NCBI GenBank assembly: GCA_002317575.1
Contig: DCIH01000036.1
Coordinates: 1,111-6,888 of the forward strand
Reading direction: 5' to 3'
Source: Verrucomicrobia bacterium UBA1731
GTDB lineage: Bacteria; Verrucomicrobiota; Kiritimatiellia; RFP12; UBA1067
Length of the DNA: 5,778 bases
Both the position numbers and the translations under genes were made by a program. Within the stretch, counting starts at the first letter, position 1. Each line of letters starts with the position of its first letter. This document shows, one piece after another, positions 1 through 5,193 of the stretch. The notes beneath the pieces are model-generated. The model was not told the origin of the DNA, searched no databases, and saw nothing but the letters and a program-made list of their open reading frames with translations.

Positions 1-33
1 CGCCGCATCAAGGCCGTCATCGGCAACATGTGA
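1..33 (+). CDS. 3' end of an unidentified upstream gene (partial)
   Basis: The frame starting at base 1 reads RRIKAVIGNM and stops at TGA (31-33). It is only ten codons long, so no family can be named. It is probably a real gene end: the stop lies 15 bases before the ATG of the aldolase, which is the spacing expected inside an operon, and the codons match the GC-rich style of the genes that follow. The downstream aldolase and KDG kinase make another uronate or sugar-acid enzyme a reasonable guess, but nothing in these residues shows that. Confidence 0.5.
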   Translation, partial: RRIKAVIGNM

Positions 34-48
34 TCGGCGGTGCGCGCC

Positions 49-717
49 ATGGCCTCGACCAAAGCCGAAATCGAAGCGCTCGTGCGCGAAACGCGGATCA
101 TCGCAATCATCCGCGGCTTCGCGCCGGACATCTGCCTCAAGCTCGCCGAGGCGTATGCCGAGGGCGGCATCCGTCTGGTGGAGGTGACGTTCAACCAGAC
201 GGACCGCGACAGCTGGAAGGACACCGCGGCGGCGATTTCCGCCATCCGCAATCGCTTCGCGAGCACGGTCCGCGCGGGCGCGGGCACCGTGCTCACCGAA
301 GAGCAGCTCGGCATTCTCCAGGACGCCGGCGGCGAATACATGATCACGCCGAATGTGAAGCCGGACCTCATCCGCGAATGCGCGCGGCGCGGTCTCGCGG
401 CGATGCCCGGCGCGCTCACGCCGTCCGAGGCGGTGGACGCCTGGGATGCGGGCGCGAGTTTCGTGAAGATCTTCCCCGCGGGTTCGCTGGGCCCCGAATA
501 CGTGAAGGCGCTGCGTGCGCCCCTGGCGCACATCCCGATGCTCGCCGTGGGCGGCATCAGCGCGGAGAACGTGGGCGCGTTCATGAAGGCGGGTTGCGTG
601 GGCGCCGGCGTCGGCGGCATGCTCTCCAACAAGTCCTGGATCGAAGCCGGCGCGTGGGACAAAATCGCCGCCGCCGCGCGGGAGCTCGTTGCTGCCGCAA
701 CGTGCGTTGAAGGTTGA
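49..717 (+). CDS. eda: 2-dehydro-3-deoxy-6-phosphogluconate/galactonate (KDPG/KDPGal) aldolase
   Basis: This is a cytoplasmic class I (Schiff-base) aldolase of the KDPG/KHG family, 222 residues from ATG 49, a normal length. It should cleave a 6-phospho-2-keto-3-deoxy acid into pyruvate and glyceraldehyde 3-phosphate. Visible motifs are IIAIIRG (17-23), VEVT with the catalytic Glu45, GAGTVLT (77-83), ITPN (99-102), PGALTPSEA (120-128), the Schiff-base Lys140 in VKIFPAGSLGP, and the phosphate-binding AVGGIS (166-171). Several positions resemble E. coli DgoA more than Eda: Asn49 where Eda has Arg, TPN for SPG, the LGPEYVKAL segment, and Val167 where Eda has Thr161. KDPGal may therefore be a substrate. 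An in-frame GTG at 40 would add three residues; ATG 49 is preferred because family N-termini begin near here, although no strong Shine-Dalgarno precedes either. The stop codon lies inside a heptamer repeat. Its neighbour downstream is KDG kinase, the preceding pathway step. Confidence 0.9.
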   Translation: MASTKAEIEALVRETRIIAIIRGFAPDICLKLAEAYAEGGIRLVEVTFNQTDRDSWKDTAAAISAIRNRFASTVRAGAGTVLTEEQLGILQDAGGEYMITPNVKPDLIRECARRGLAAMPGALTPSEAVDAWDAGASFVKIFPAGSLGPEYVKALRAPLAHIPMLAVGGISAENVGAFMKAGCVGAGVGGMLSNKSWIEAGAWDKIAAAARELVAAATCVEG

Positions 718-726
718 ACATGAGAA
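706..726 (+). repeat. Short degenerate heptamer array over the aldolase stop codon
   Basis: Bases 706-712 (GTTGAAG), 713-719 (GTTGAAC) and the weaker 720-726 (ATGAGAA) form about three period-7 units. The unit matches the TTGAACA type seen before tyrS. The aldolase TGA (715-717) lies within the second unit, so the last residues of that protein (VEG) are repeat-encoded. With only two good units the array would be unremarkable alone; the parallel with the three other arrays in the window supports it. Confidence 0.5.
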
Positions 727-840
727 TGGCGCGTCGTCATTTCAATGGCTCCGCAGCCAGGGGGTGGCGTCGCGCGGGCGCTTGGGCGCGGCTTCGCCGT
801 CGCCTTCGGCGACCTGCCCTCCGCTTCGCTTCGGCGCATC

Positions 841-902
841 CCGCCGACGCCACGAAGTTCGTGTCAAGAATGTCCAATTCCCGAACTTGGTGACGCCGGC
901 GG
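841..902. repeat. Long imperfect inverted repeat (21-base arms, 20-base loop)
   Basis: Arm 841-861 pairs with arm 882-902 at 18 of 21 positions around a 20-base loop (862-881). The seven pairs next to the loop, AAGTTCG with CGAACTT, are perfect. Mismatches fall at 847/896 (A-C), 850/893 (C-A) and 854/889 (G-G). In a transcript of the minus strand the first two become G-U wobble pairs, giving 20 of 21, so the structure is better as minus-strand RNA. Pairing was checked base by base; function is unknown. Confidence 0.6.
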
Positions 903-914
903 AGCGGCGTCACC
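889..914. repeat. Perfect 9-bp stem-loop
   Basis: GGTGACGCC (889-897) and GGCGTCACC (906-914) are exact reverse complements around an 8-base loop. The left arm also belongs to the larger hairpin at 841-902, so the two structures compete. A C-rich stretch follows, not a T-run, which argues against an intrinsic terminator. It ends about 50 bases before the kinase start, a position where a leader switch could act, but no ligand-binding core is recognised. Confidence 0.6.
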
Positions 915-929
915 CCCTTGTGCACCCCC

Positions 930-957
930 TAATCCCTAACTCCTAACCCCTAACCCC
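930..957 (+). repeat. Heptamer array TAACCCC (four units) upstream of kdgK
   Basis: Four consecutive seven-base units read TAATCCC (930-936), TAACTCC (937-943), TAACCCC (944-950) and TAACCCC (951-957). They end 10 bases before the kinase ATG at 968. The unit looks like telomeric repeats of some eukaryotes, but the surroundings are bacterial. Period seven is shared with the arrays at 4658-4692 and 5152-5193, although the unit sequence differs. Confidence 0.8.
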
Positions 958-967
958 TGGTAAGCCC

Positions 968-1990
968 ATGTCCAAATTCGTCACGTTCGGTGAAATCATG
1001 ATGCGCCTCAATCCGGAAGGGTACTTCCGGTTTGTGCAGGCGGACAAATTCGAAGTCTCCTACGCGGGCGGCGAAGCGAATGTCGCGGTGTCGCTCGCGA
1101 ACTACGGGCTCGACGCGGGCTTCGTGACGAAGCTGCCGGACAATCCCCTTGGCGCCGCCGCGCGGAACGAAGTGCGCCGCTACGGCGTGGACGTGTCGTC
1201 CGTCGTGTGGGGCGGTCCGCGCCTCGGCATCTACTTCGCCGAGAAGGGCGCCTCGCAGCGTCCCTCCAAGGTCGTGTACGACCGCGCGGGCAGTTCGATC
1301 GCGCTCGCGAAGCGCGCCGATTTCGACTGGGCGAAGATCCTCAAGGGGACGAAGTGGTTCCATTTCACGGGCATCACCCCGGCGCTCGGCGGGGAGCTGC
1401 CGGAAATCTGTCTGGACGCGCTCAAGTTCTGCAAGGCGCACAAGATCACGGTGTCGTGCGACCTCAACTACCGCGGCAAACTCTGGACCAAGGCGGAGGC
1501 CGGCAAGTGCATGGCGAAGCTCGTGCCGTACGTGGACGTGCTGATCGCGAACGAGGCGGACGCCGCGGACGTGTTCGGAATCGTGGGCAAAGGAAGCGAC
1601 GTCGAAAGCGGCAAGCTGGACAAGGCGGGCTACGTGTCCGTCGCGGAGCAGCTCGTGAAGCGCTTCGGCTGCAAGCAGGTGGCGATCACGCTGCGCACGT
1701 CCTTGTCCGCGTTCGACAATCTCTGGGCCGGCATGCTCTACGCGAAGGGCACGGCGCACTTCTCGAAGGAGTACGCCGTGCACATCGTCGACCGCGTCGG
1801 CGGCGGCGATTCGTTCGGCGGCGGTCTCATCTACGCGCTCGCGACGGGCCGGAAGCCGCAGGACGCGATCGAATTCGCGGTGGCCGCGAGCTGCCTGAAG
1901 CATTCAATCGAGCACGACTTCAACCAGGTCACGGTTTCCGAAGTGGAAACCCTGGCCGCCGGCAACGGCACCGGCCGCGTGCAACGCTGA
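968..1990 (+). CDS. kdgK: 2-keto-3-deoxygluconate (KDG) kinase, PfkB/ribokinase family
   Basis: This 340-residue cytoplasmic kinase should phosphorylate 2-keto-3-deoxygluconate at O6 using ATP, making the substrate of the aldolase encoded just upstream. The N-terminal MSKFVTFGEIMMRLNP is typical of KDG kinases. The PfkB substrate-side motif GGEANVA lies at 34-40, CDLNYRGKLW at 164-173, NEADAADVFG at 195-204, and the second PfkB signature DRVGGGDSFGGG at 275-286 with catalytic base Asp281 and the GGGD anion hole. The C-terminal CLKHSIEHDFNQVT (309-322) resembles the LKHT..GDFN segment of this subfamily. Length is normal and the key residues are intact. ATG 968 is the natural family start, but no clear Shine-Dalgarno precedes it; a C-rich heptamer array does. 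The exported glycosidase gene follows after four bases, so the two are probably cotranscribed. A related 2-keto sugar-acid kinase such as a KDGal kinase is possible, since PfkB specificity is hard to read from motifs. Confidence 0.92.
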   Translation: MSKFVTFGEIMMRLNPEGYFRFVQADKFEVSYAGGEANVAVSLANYGLDAGFVTKLPDNPLGAAARNEVRRYGVDVSSVVWGGPRLGIYFAEKGASQRPSKVVYDRAGSSIALAKRADFDWAKILKGTKWFHFTGITPALGGELPEICLDALKFCKAHKITVSCDLNYRGKLWTKAEAGKCMAKLVPYVDVLIANEADAADVFGIVGKGSDVESGKLDKAGYVSVAEQLVKRFGCKQVAITLRTSLSAFDNLWAGMLYAKGTAHFSKEYAVHIVDRVGGGDSFGGGLIYALATGRKPQDAIEFAVAASCLKHSIEHDFNQVTVSEVETLAAGNGTGRVQR

Positions 1991-1994
1991 ATCT

Positions 1995-4616
1995 ATGAAA
2001 ACGAAAATCCTCCTCGCCGCCGCCGTTGGCGCGGCGCTTCTTGGTTTCGCCGCCGCGCCGGCGCACACGTTCGCCGCGGGTGACGGCGCGTTCCTTTTGG
2101 ACGGCAAGCCGTTCGTGGTCCGCTGCGGCGAAATGCACTTCGCGCGCATCCCGCCCGAATACTGGCGGCAGCGTCTCCAGATGATCCGCGCCTGCGGGTT
2201 CAATGCCGTGTGCGCGTACATGTTCTGGAACTTCCACGAGCAGACCGAAGGCAAATTTGATTTCACGGGCGACAAGAACGTCGCGAAGTTCTGCCGTCTC
2301 GCGCAGGAGGAGGGGCTCTGGGTCGTCCTCCGTCCCGGTCCCTACACGTGCGCGGAATGGGAGTTCGGCGGACACCCGTGGTGGCTCCTCGCGCGCGACG
2401 GGATTCGCCTGCGCTCGCGCGACCCGAAGTACCTCGAGCCCGCCGTGCGGTACTTGGGCGAAGTCGGCAAGCAGCTCGCCGGTCTCCAGGTGACGAAAGG
2501 CGGCCCCATCCTGATGGTGCAGGCCGAGAACGAATACGGCAGCTACGGCACGGACGGCGAATACATGCGCGCGATGCAGCAGGCGCTCGTGAAGGCCGGC
2601 TTCGACGTGCCGCTCTTCAGCTGCAACGGACAGGGCATGGTCAAGAACGGCCTCATACCCGAGCTTTTGCCCGTCGTGAATTTCGGGTCCGATCCCGCGG
2701 GCGCGTTCCGCGAACTGCGCGCGTCGTCCCCCAAGGGTCCGCTCATGTGCGGCGAGTTCTATCCCGCGTGGTTCGACTCCTGGGGCAAGGTGCACCACGT
2801 GAAGAGCGCCGGGGACATCCTGCGTGATGTCGAATACATGCTCAAGGAGAAGGCGAGTTTCTCCATGTACATGGCGCACGGCGGCACCACCTTCGGTTGG
2901 TGGGCCGGCTGCAACGCGCCGTTCGTTCCCGAGGTTTCCAGCTACGACTACGACGCGCCCGTGTCCGAAGCGGGTTGGGCGCATCCCGAGAAGTTCCAGG
3001 CGCTGCGCGAGCTCTTCGCGAAGCACCTGAATCTGGGCGAGACGATTCCCGCGGCGATTCCCGCGGCGGCGCCCCTTCAGAGCGCCGACGCGCCGTTCAC
3101 GGGCGCGTCGGGCGACGTGTTCGCCCTCGCCGCGAAGGTGAAGCGCCTTGAAAGCGACCAGCCCGTCACCTTCGAGAAGGCGGGCCTCGGCTACGGTCTC
3201 GCCGTGTACGAGACGATTCTCCCTGCGGGCGCGGGCGGCGAACTCGCCGCCGATGTGCGCGATCTCGGCGTCGTGCGCGTGGACGGACGGGAACTCGGTT
3301 ATCTCGACCGTCGCCACCCGAAGGCGACCGTGCGCGTGCCGTCCGCCGACAAGCCGCGCAAACTCGAAATCCTCGTCGAGCCCATGGGCCGCTACAACTT
3401 CGGCGAGATGATGCACCAGGGCATGAAGGGCATCGTCGGCACCGTCAAACTCGGCGGGCGCGAACTCAAGGGCTGGCGCACGGCGTATCTCACCTACGAC
3501 CAGTGCGCGGACGACGTCGCGTACGGTCCCGCCCAGAATCTCGCCGTGGACGGCGGACGCCTCGCCGCGGGCAGCGTCCACCGTTTCGCCGTGAAGCTGC
3601 AGGCGGGCAAGGATACGTTTCTGTACACCTACGGCTTCCGCAAGGGTCTCGTGCGTTTGAACGGGCATTGGCTCGGCCGCTACTGGACCATCGGGCCGAC
3701 GCAGTCCATGTACGTGCCGGGTTGCTGGGTGAAGGACGGCGACAACGAACTTGTGGTGCTCGAGACCGCGGGCGCGGTCACCTGGAAGGGCGAGACGCTG
3801 CCGTTCCGCGAGAAGCCCGTGCTGGACGAGCTCATCCCCGAGGCGGACTTCTTCCAGCCCGAACTGCGCAAGGTGCGCGCGGGACTGGAGGCGTGGAAGG
3901 GCGCCAAGGTCGCGTTCCTCGGCGATTCCATCACCGACCCGTGTCACGTGGGCTGCAAGAAGAACTACTGGAACTTCCTCATCGAGGACCTCGCGCTGGA
4001 CGCCAAGATCTACGGCGTGAACGGCGACACCTGGCGCGGCATGCCGAACCAGATCAACCGCATCCACGAATCGATGGACGACGATCTCGACGCGATCTTC
4101 GTGTTCATGGGCACGAACGACTACATGGGCGGCGTTCCGCTGGGTGTGTTCTTCGACTACAAGGAAGAGGAAACGAACCTCTGGGGCAATCCCACGAAAC
4201 TGAAGCGCCGCATCCACAGCAAGGACCTCGGAACGTTCAAGGGACGCATCAACATCGCGCTGGAGAAACTCAAAAACGAGTTTCCGGACACGCAGATCAT
4301 TCTGATGACGCCCATCCACCGCGCGTTCGCGACCTTCGGACCCACCAACGTGCAGCCGCCGGAATGTTTCCCGAACGCGATCGGCCGGTATGTGGACGAA
4401 TACGTGGACGCCGTCAAGGAGGCGGGCAAACACTGGTCCATGCCGGTGATCGACCTCTTCGGCGAATCGGGTCTGTACCCGATGAGCGACAGCCACGTGA
4501 AGTACTTCAACAATTCGCGCACGGACCGTTTGCATCCGAACACCGCGGGCCATCGCCGCATCGCCGACCTGATCGAAGCGAAGCTCAACGCCCTCCCCGC
4601 GACCTTCCGGAAGTGA
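1995..4616 (+). CDS. Exported GH35 beta-galactosidase fused to a C-terminal SGNH/GDSL esterase
   Basis: The 873-residue protein begins with a signal peptide: MKTK, a hydrophobic stretch over about 5-20, and an APA site suggesting cleavage after residue 23. The GH35 catalytic barrel covers about 30-345. GGPILMVQAENEYG (169-182) carries the acid/base Glu180, and GEFYPAWFDSWG (253-264) carries the nucleophile Glu254. Beta-sandwich domains follow (about 370-605), with GRYNFGEMMHQGMKGIVG (465-482) and the lectin-like LVRLNGHWLGRYW (552-564). After a linker (about 606-635) comes a full SGNH hydrolase: FLGDSITD with Ser645, GVNGDTW with oxyanion Gly677, GTNDY with Asn708, and DRLHPN with Asp844 and His847. 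Both active sites are therefore intact in one uninterrupted frame. The expected roles are removal of terminal beta-galactose and hydrolysis of an ester, probably acetyl, from the same glycan in the periplasm or outside the cell. GH35 enzymes usually lack this C-terminal domain. The gene starts four bases after kdgK with no visible Shine-Dalgarno, so translational coupling is likely. Exact substrate is unknown. Confidence 0.93.
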   Translation: MKTKILLAAAVGAALLGFAAAPAHTFAAGDGAFLLDGKPFVVRCGEMHFARIPPEYWRQRLQMIRACGFNAVCAYMFWNFHEQTEGKFDFTGDKNVAKFCRLAQEEGLWVVLRPGPYTCAEWEFGGHPWWLLARDGIRLRSRDPKYLEPAVRYLGEVGKQLAGLQVTKGGPILMVQAENEYGSYGTDGEYMRAMQQALVKAGFDVPLFSCNGQGMVKNGLIPELLPVVNFGSDPAGAFRELRASSPKGPLMCGEFYPAWFDSWGKVHHVKSAGDILRDVEYMLKEKASFSMYMAHGGTTFGWWAGCNAPFVPEVSSYDYDAPVSEAGWAHPEKFQALRELFAKHLNLGETIPAAIPAAAPLQSADAPFTGASGDVFALAAKVKRLESDQPVTFEKAGLGYGLAVYETILPAGAGGELAADVRDLGVVRVDGRELGYLDRRHPKATVRVPSADKPRKLEILVEPMGRYNFGEMMHQGMKGIVGTVKLGGRELKGWRTAYLTYDQCADDVAYGPAQNLAVDGGRLAAGSVHRFAVKLQAGKDTFLYTYGFRKGLVRLNGHWLGRYWTIGPTQSMYVPGCWVKDGDNELVVLETAGAVTWKGETLPFREKPVLDELIPEADFFQPELRKVRAGLEAWKGAKVAFLGDSITDPCHVGCKKNYWNFLIEDLALDAKIYGVNGDTWRGMPNQINRIHESMDDDLDAIFVFMGTNDYMGGVPLGVFFDYKEEETNLWGNPTKLKRRIHSKDLGTFKGRINIALEKLKNEFPDTQIILMTPIHRAFATFGPTNVQPPECFPNAIGRYVDEYVDAVKEAGKHWSMPVIDLFGESGLYPMSDSHVKYFNNSRTDRLHPNTAGHRRIADLIEAKLNALPATFRK
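3044..3067 (+). repeat. Tandem 12-base duplication in the GH35 inter-domain linker
   Basis: The unit GATTCCCGCGGC occurs twice in direct succession and encodes IPAAIPAA (residues 351-358). It lies just after the catalytic barrel and before the beta-sandwich part, where a flexible Ala/Pro linker tolerates length change. It is in frame and probably a simple slippage product. Confidence 0.7.
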
Positions 4617-4620
4617 ACCC

Positions 4621-4650
4621 TTTATCTCTTGGCGCGTAAATGGTAAAATT
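4621..4650 (+). promoter_or_regulatory. Candidate extended -10 promoter for the YhcH-family gene
   Basis: The spacer after the fusion gene is clearly more AT-rich than its surroundings. It contains TGGTAAAAT (4641-4649), which reads as an extended -10 element (TG-n-TAAAAT, five of six to TATAAT). A poor -35 candidate, TTTATC (4621-4626), lies 17 bases upstream; the extended TG could compensate. Transcription would begin near 4656, giving a leader that starts with the heptamer array. No terminator hairpin is visible between the fusion gene and this site, so read-through is also possible. Confidence 0.4.
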
Positions 4651-4657
4651 CACGGCC

Positions 4658-4692
4658 AAAAGCTGAAAGCTAGAAGCTGAAAGCTCAAGGAG
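4658..4692 (+). repeat. Heptamer array GAAAGCT (four units plus an SD-bearing fifth)
   Basis: Units are AAAAGCT (4658-4664), GAAAGCT (4665-4671), AGAAGCT (4672-4678), GAAAGCT (4679-4685) and a diverged CAAGGAG (4686-4692). The AGCT core is strict in the first four units and is replaced by a Shine-Dalgarno sequence in the fifth. The array lies immediately before the start of the YhcH-family gene. Confidence 0.8.
4687..4692 (+). promoter_or_regulatory. Shine-Dalgarno site AAGGAG, decides the start of the YhcH-family gene
   Basis: AAGGAG is the clearest ribosome-binding site in the window. Two ATG codons follow in tandem. The spacer is four bases to ATG 4697 and seven to ATG 4700. Seven is the more usual distance, so the second ATG may be the main start, shortening the protein by one residue. 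Confidence 0.75.
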
Positions 4693-4696
4693 ACAA

Positions 4697-5146
4697 ATGA
4701 TGATTTGCGATCAGGTGAAATGGGCCGATTCCTACGCCAGCTGCCATCCGCTCTTCGCGAAGGCGTTCGCGTTCATGAAGAAGTGCACGCCGGAAACGGC
4801 GAACGGCAAGTACGAGATCGACGGCGACAACGTCTACGCCATGGTCTCCGACTCGCCCCTCAAACCCTGCGCCGGCGCAAAGCCCGAGGCGCATCGCCGT
4901 TATGTGGACATCCAGTTCCCGCTCGCGGGCGAGGAGACGATCGGCATCGCGGCGCTCCACAAGGATGCGGCGAAGCTCCCGTTCGACGAGGCGAAGGACA
5001 TCGCGTTCTACGAGCAGGAGACCTCTCCGCTCACGCTCCATCCGGGCCAGTTCGTGATCCTCTTCCCGCAGGACGCGCACGCGCCCTGCTGCACCCTCAC
5101 GGGCGCGAAGAGCGTGAAGAAGGTCGTGATCAAGGTGAAGCTGTAA
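4697..5146 (+). CDS. YhcH/YjgK/YiaL family protein (EbgC/NanQ/TabA-like, DUF386)
   Basis: This 149-residue protein (148 if ATG 4700 is used) has the normal length and motif pattern of the YhcH/YjgK/YiaL family, small cytoplasmic cupin-like beta-barrels. Visible conserved segments are GKYEIDGDNVYAMV (37-50), EAHRRYVDIQFPLAGEETIG (64-83) with Glu64 and His66 as likely metal or substrate ligands, FYEQE (104-108), PGQFVILFPQDAHAP (116-130) with His128, and the closing KKVVIKVKL (141-149). There is no signal peptide or membrane segment. Known relatives include NanQ (YhcH), a sialic acid anomerase; EbgC, the small partner of the Ebg beta-galactosidase in E. coli; YiaL of a keto-sugar-acid operon; and TabA. 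Its position behind a beta-galactosidase and KDG-pathway genes fits a sugar anomerase or accessory role, but the substrate cannot be read from sequence. It has its own strong Shine-Dalgarno and possibly its own promoter. Confidence 0.9.
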   Translation: MMICDQVKWADSYASCHPLFAKAFAFMKKCTPETANGKYEIDGDNVYAMVSDSPLKPCAGAKPEAHRRYVDIQFPLAGEETIGIAALHKDAAKLPFDEAKDIAFYEQETSPLTLHPGQFVILFPQDAHAPCCTLTGAKSVKKVVIKVKL

Positions 5147-5151
5147 GCGGG

Positions 5152-5193
5152 TTGAACATTGAACATCGAAGATTGAAAGCTGAAGGTCGAGAG
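5152..5193 (+). repeat. Heptamer array TTGAACA (six units) abutting the tyrS start
   Basis: Six units run without a gap: TTGAACA (5152-5158), TTGAACA (5159-5165), TCGAAGA (5166-5172), TTGAAAG (5173-5179), CTGAAGG (5180-5186) and TCGAGAG (5187-5193). A GA at positions 3-4 is kept in every unit. The start of tyrS, ATGAAGT (5194-5200), falls in the same register and resembles a seventh unit. The array fills nearly the whole gap between the YhcH-family gene and tyrS. Confidence 0.8.
5182..5186 (+). promoter_or_regulatory. Shine-Dalgarno-like GAAGG for tyrS inside the heptamer array
   Basis: GAAGG lies seven bases before ATG 5194 and is the only purine-rich Shine-Dalgarno candidate there. It is formed by one heptamer unit (CTGAAGG), so the repeat itself seems to provide the ribosome-binding site. 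The match is moderate. Confidence 0.5.

Larger units (their letters stand above)
727..929. other. Non-coding spacer rich in inverted repeats, possible structured RNA or interspersed repeat
   Basis: No convincing gene lies between the aldolase and the kinase; the short open frames here are low-complexity, Arg- and Pro-rich, and match no family I know. The stretch carries boxes of the type GGCGTC/GACGCC at 766-771, 846-851, 892-897 and 906-911. These boxes allow a 9-bp stem 764-772/845-853, a 21-position arm pair 841-861/882-902, and a 9-bp stem 889-897/906-914. The pairings share arms, so not all can form together. A small GTCGCC-TTC-GGCGAC hairpin (799-813) sits inside the first. None is followed by a T-run, so a classical terminator is unlikely. 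It could be a leader RNA for the kinase, a BIME/REP-like repeat, or the remains of a mobile element. Confidence 0.5.

Noticed and set aside
889..914. Intrinsic terminator after the aldolase gene
   Set aside because: The stem is strong, but it is followed by a C-rich run, not a T-run, and lies 170 bases after the stop codon.
689..946. 85-codon + strand and 62-codon minus-strand frames in the spacer before kdgK
   Set aside because: Their composition follows the inverted repeats (Arg, Pro and Ser runs), they overlap the heptamers and hairpins, and no ribosome-binding site or family resemblance is seen.
930..957. Telomere-like CCCTAA sequence suggesting eukaryotic or linear-end DNA
   Set aside because: Only four units, imperfect, sitting between bacterial operon genes, and matched by other period-7 arrays with unrelated units.
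706..957. CRISPR array
   Set aside because: Repeats are seven bases long and contiguous, with no spacers between them and no cas genes nearby.
950..1903. 317-codon minus-strand open frame opposite kdgK
   Set aside because: Same cause: Arg/His/Glu-rich shadow of a well-identified gene, with no start context or family motif.
1929..4553. 874-codon open frame on the minus strand opposite the fusion gene
   Set aside because: It is His-, Arg- and Val-rich, has no recognisable motif, and mirrors a gene with strong G/C third-position bias, which commonly leaves an antisense frame open. The + strand product has two complete active sites.
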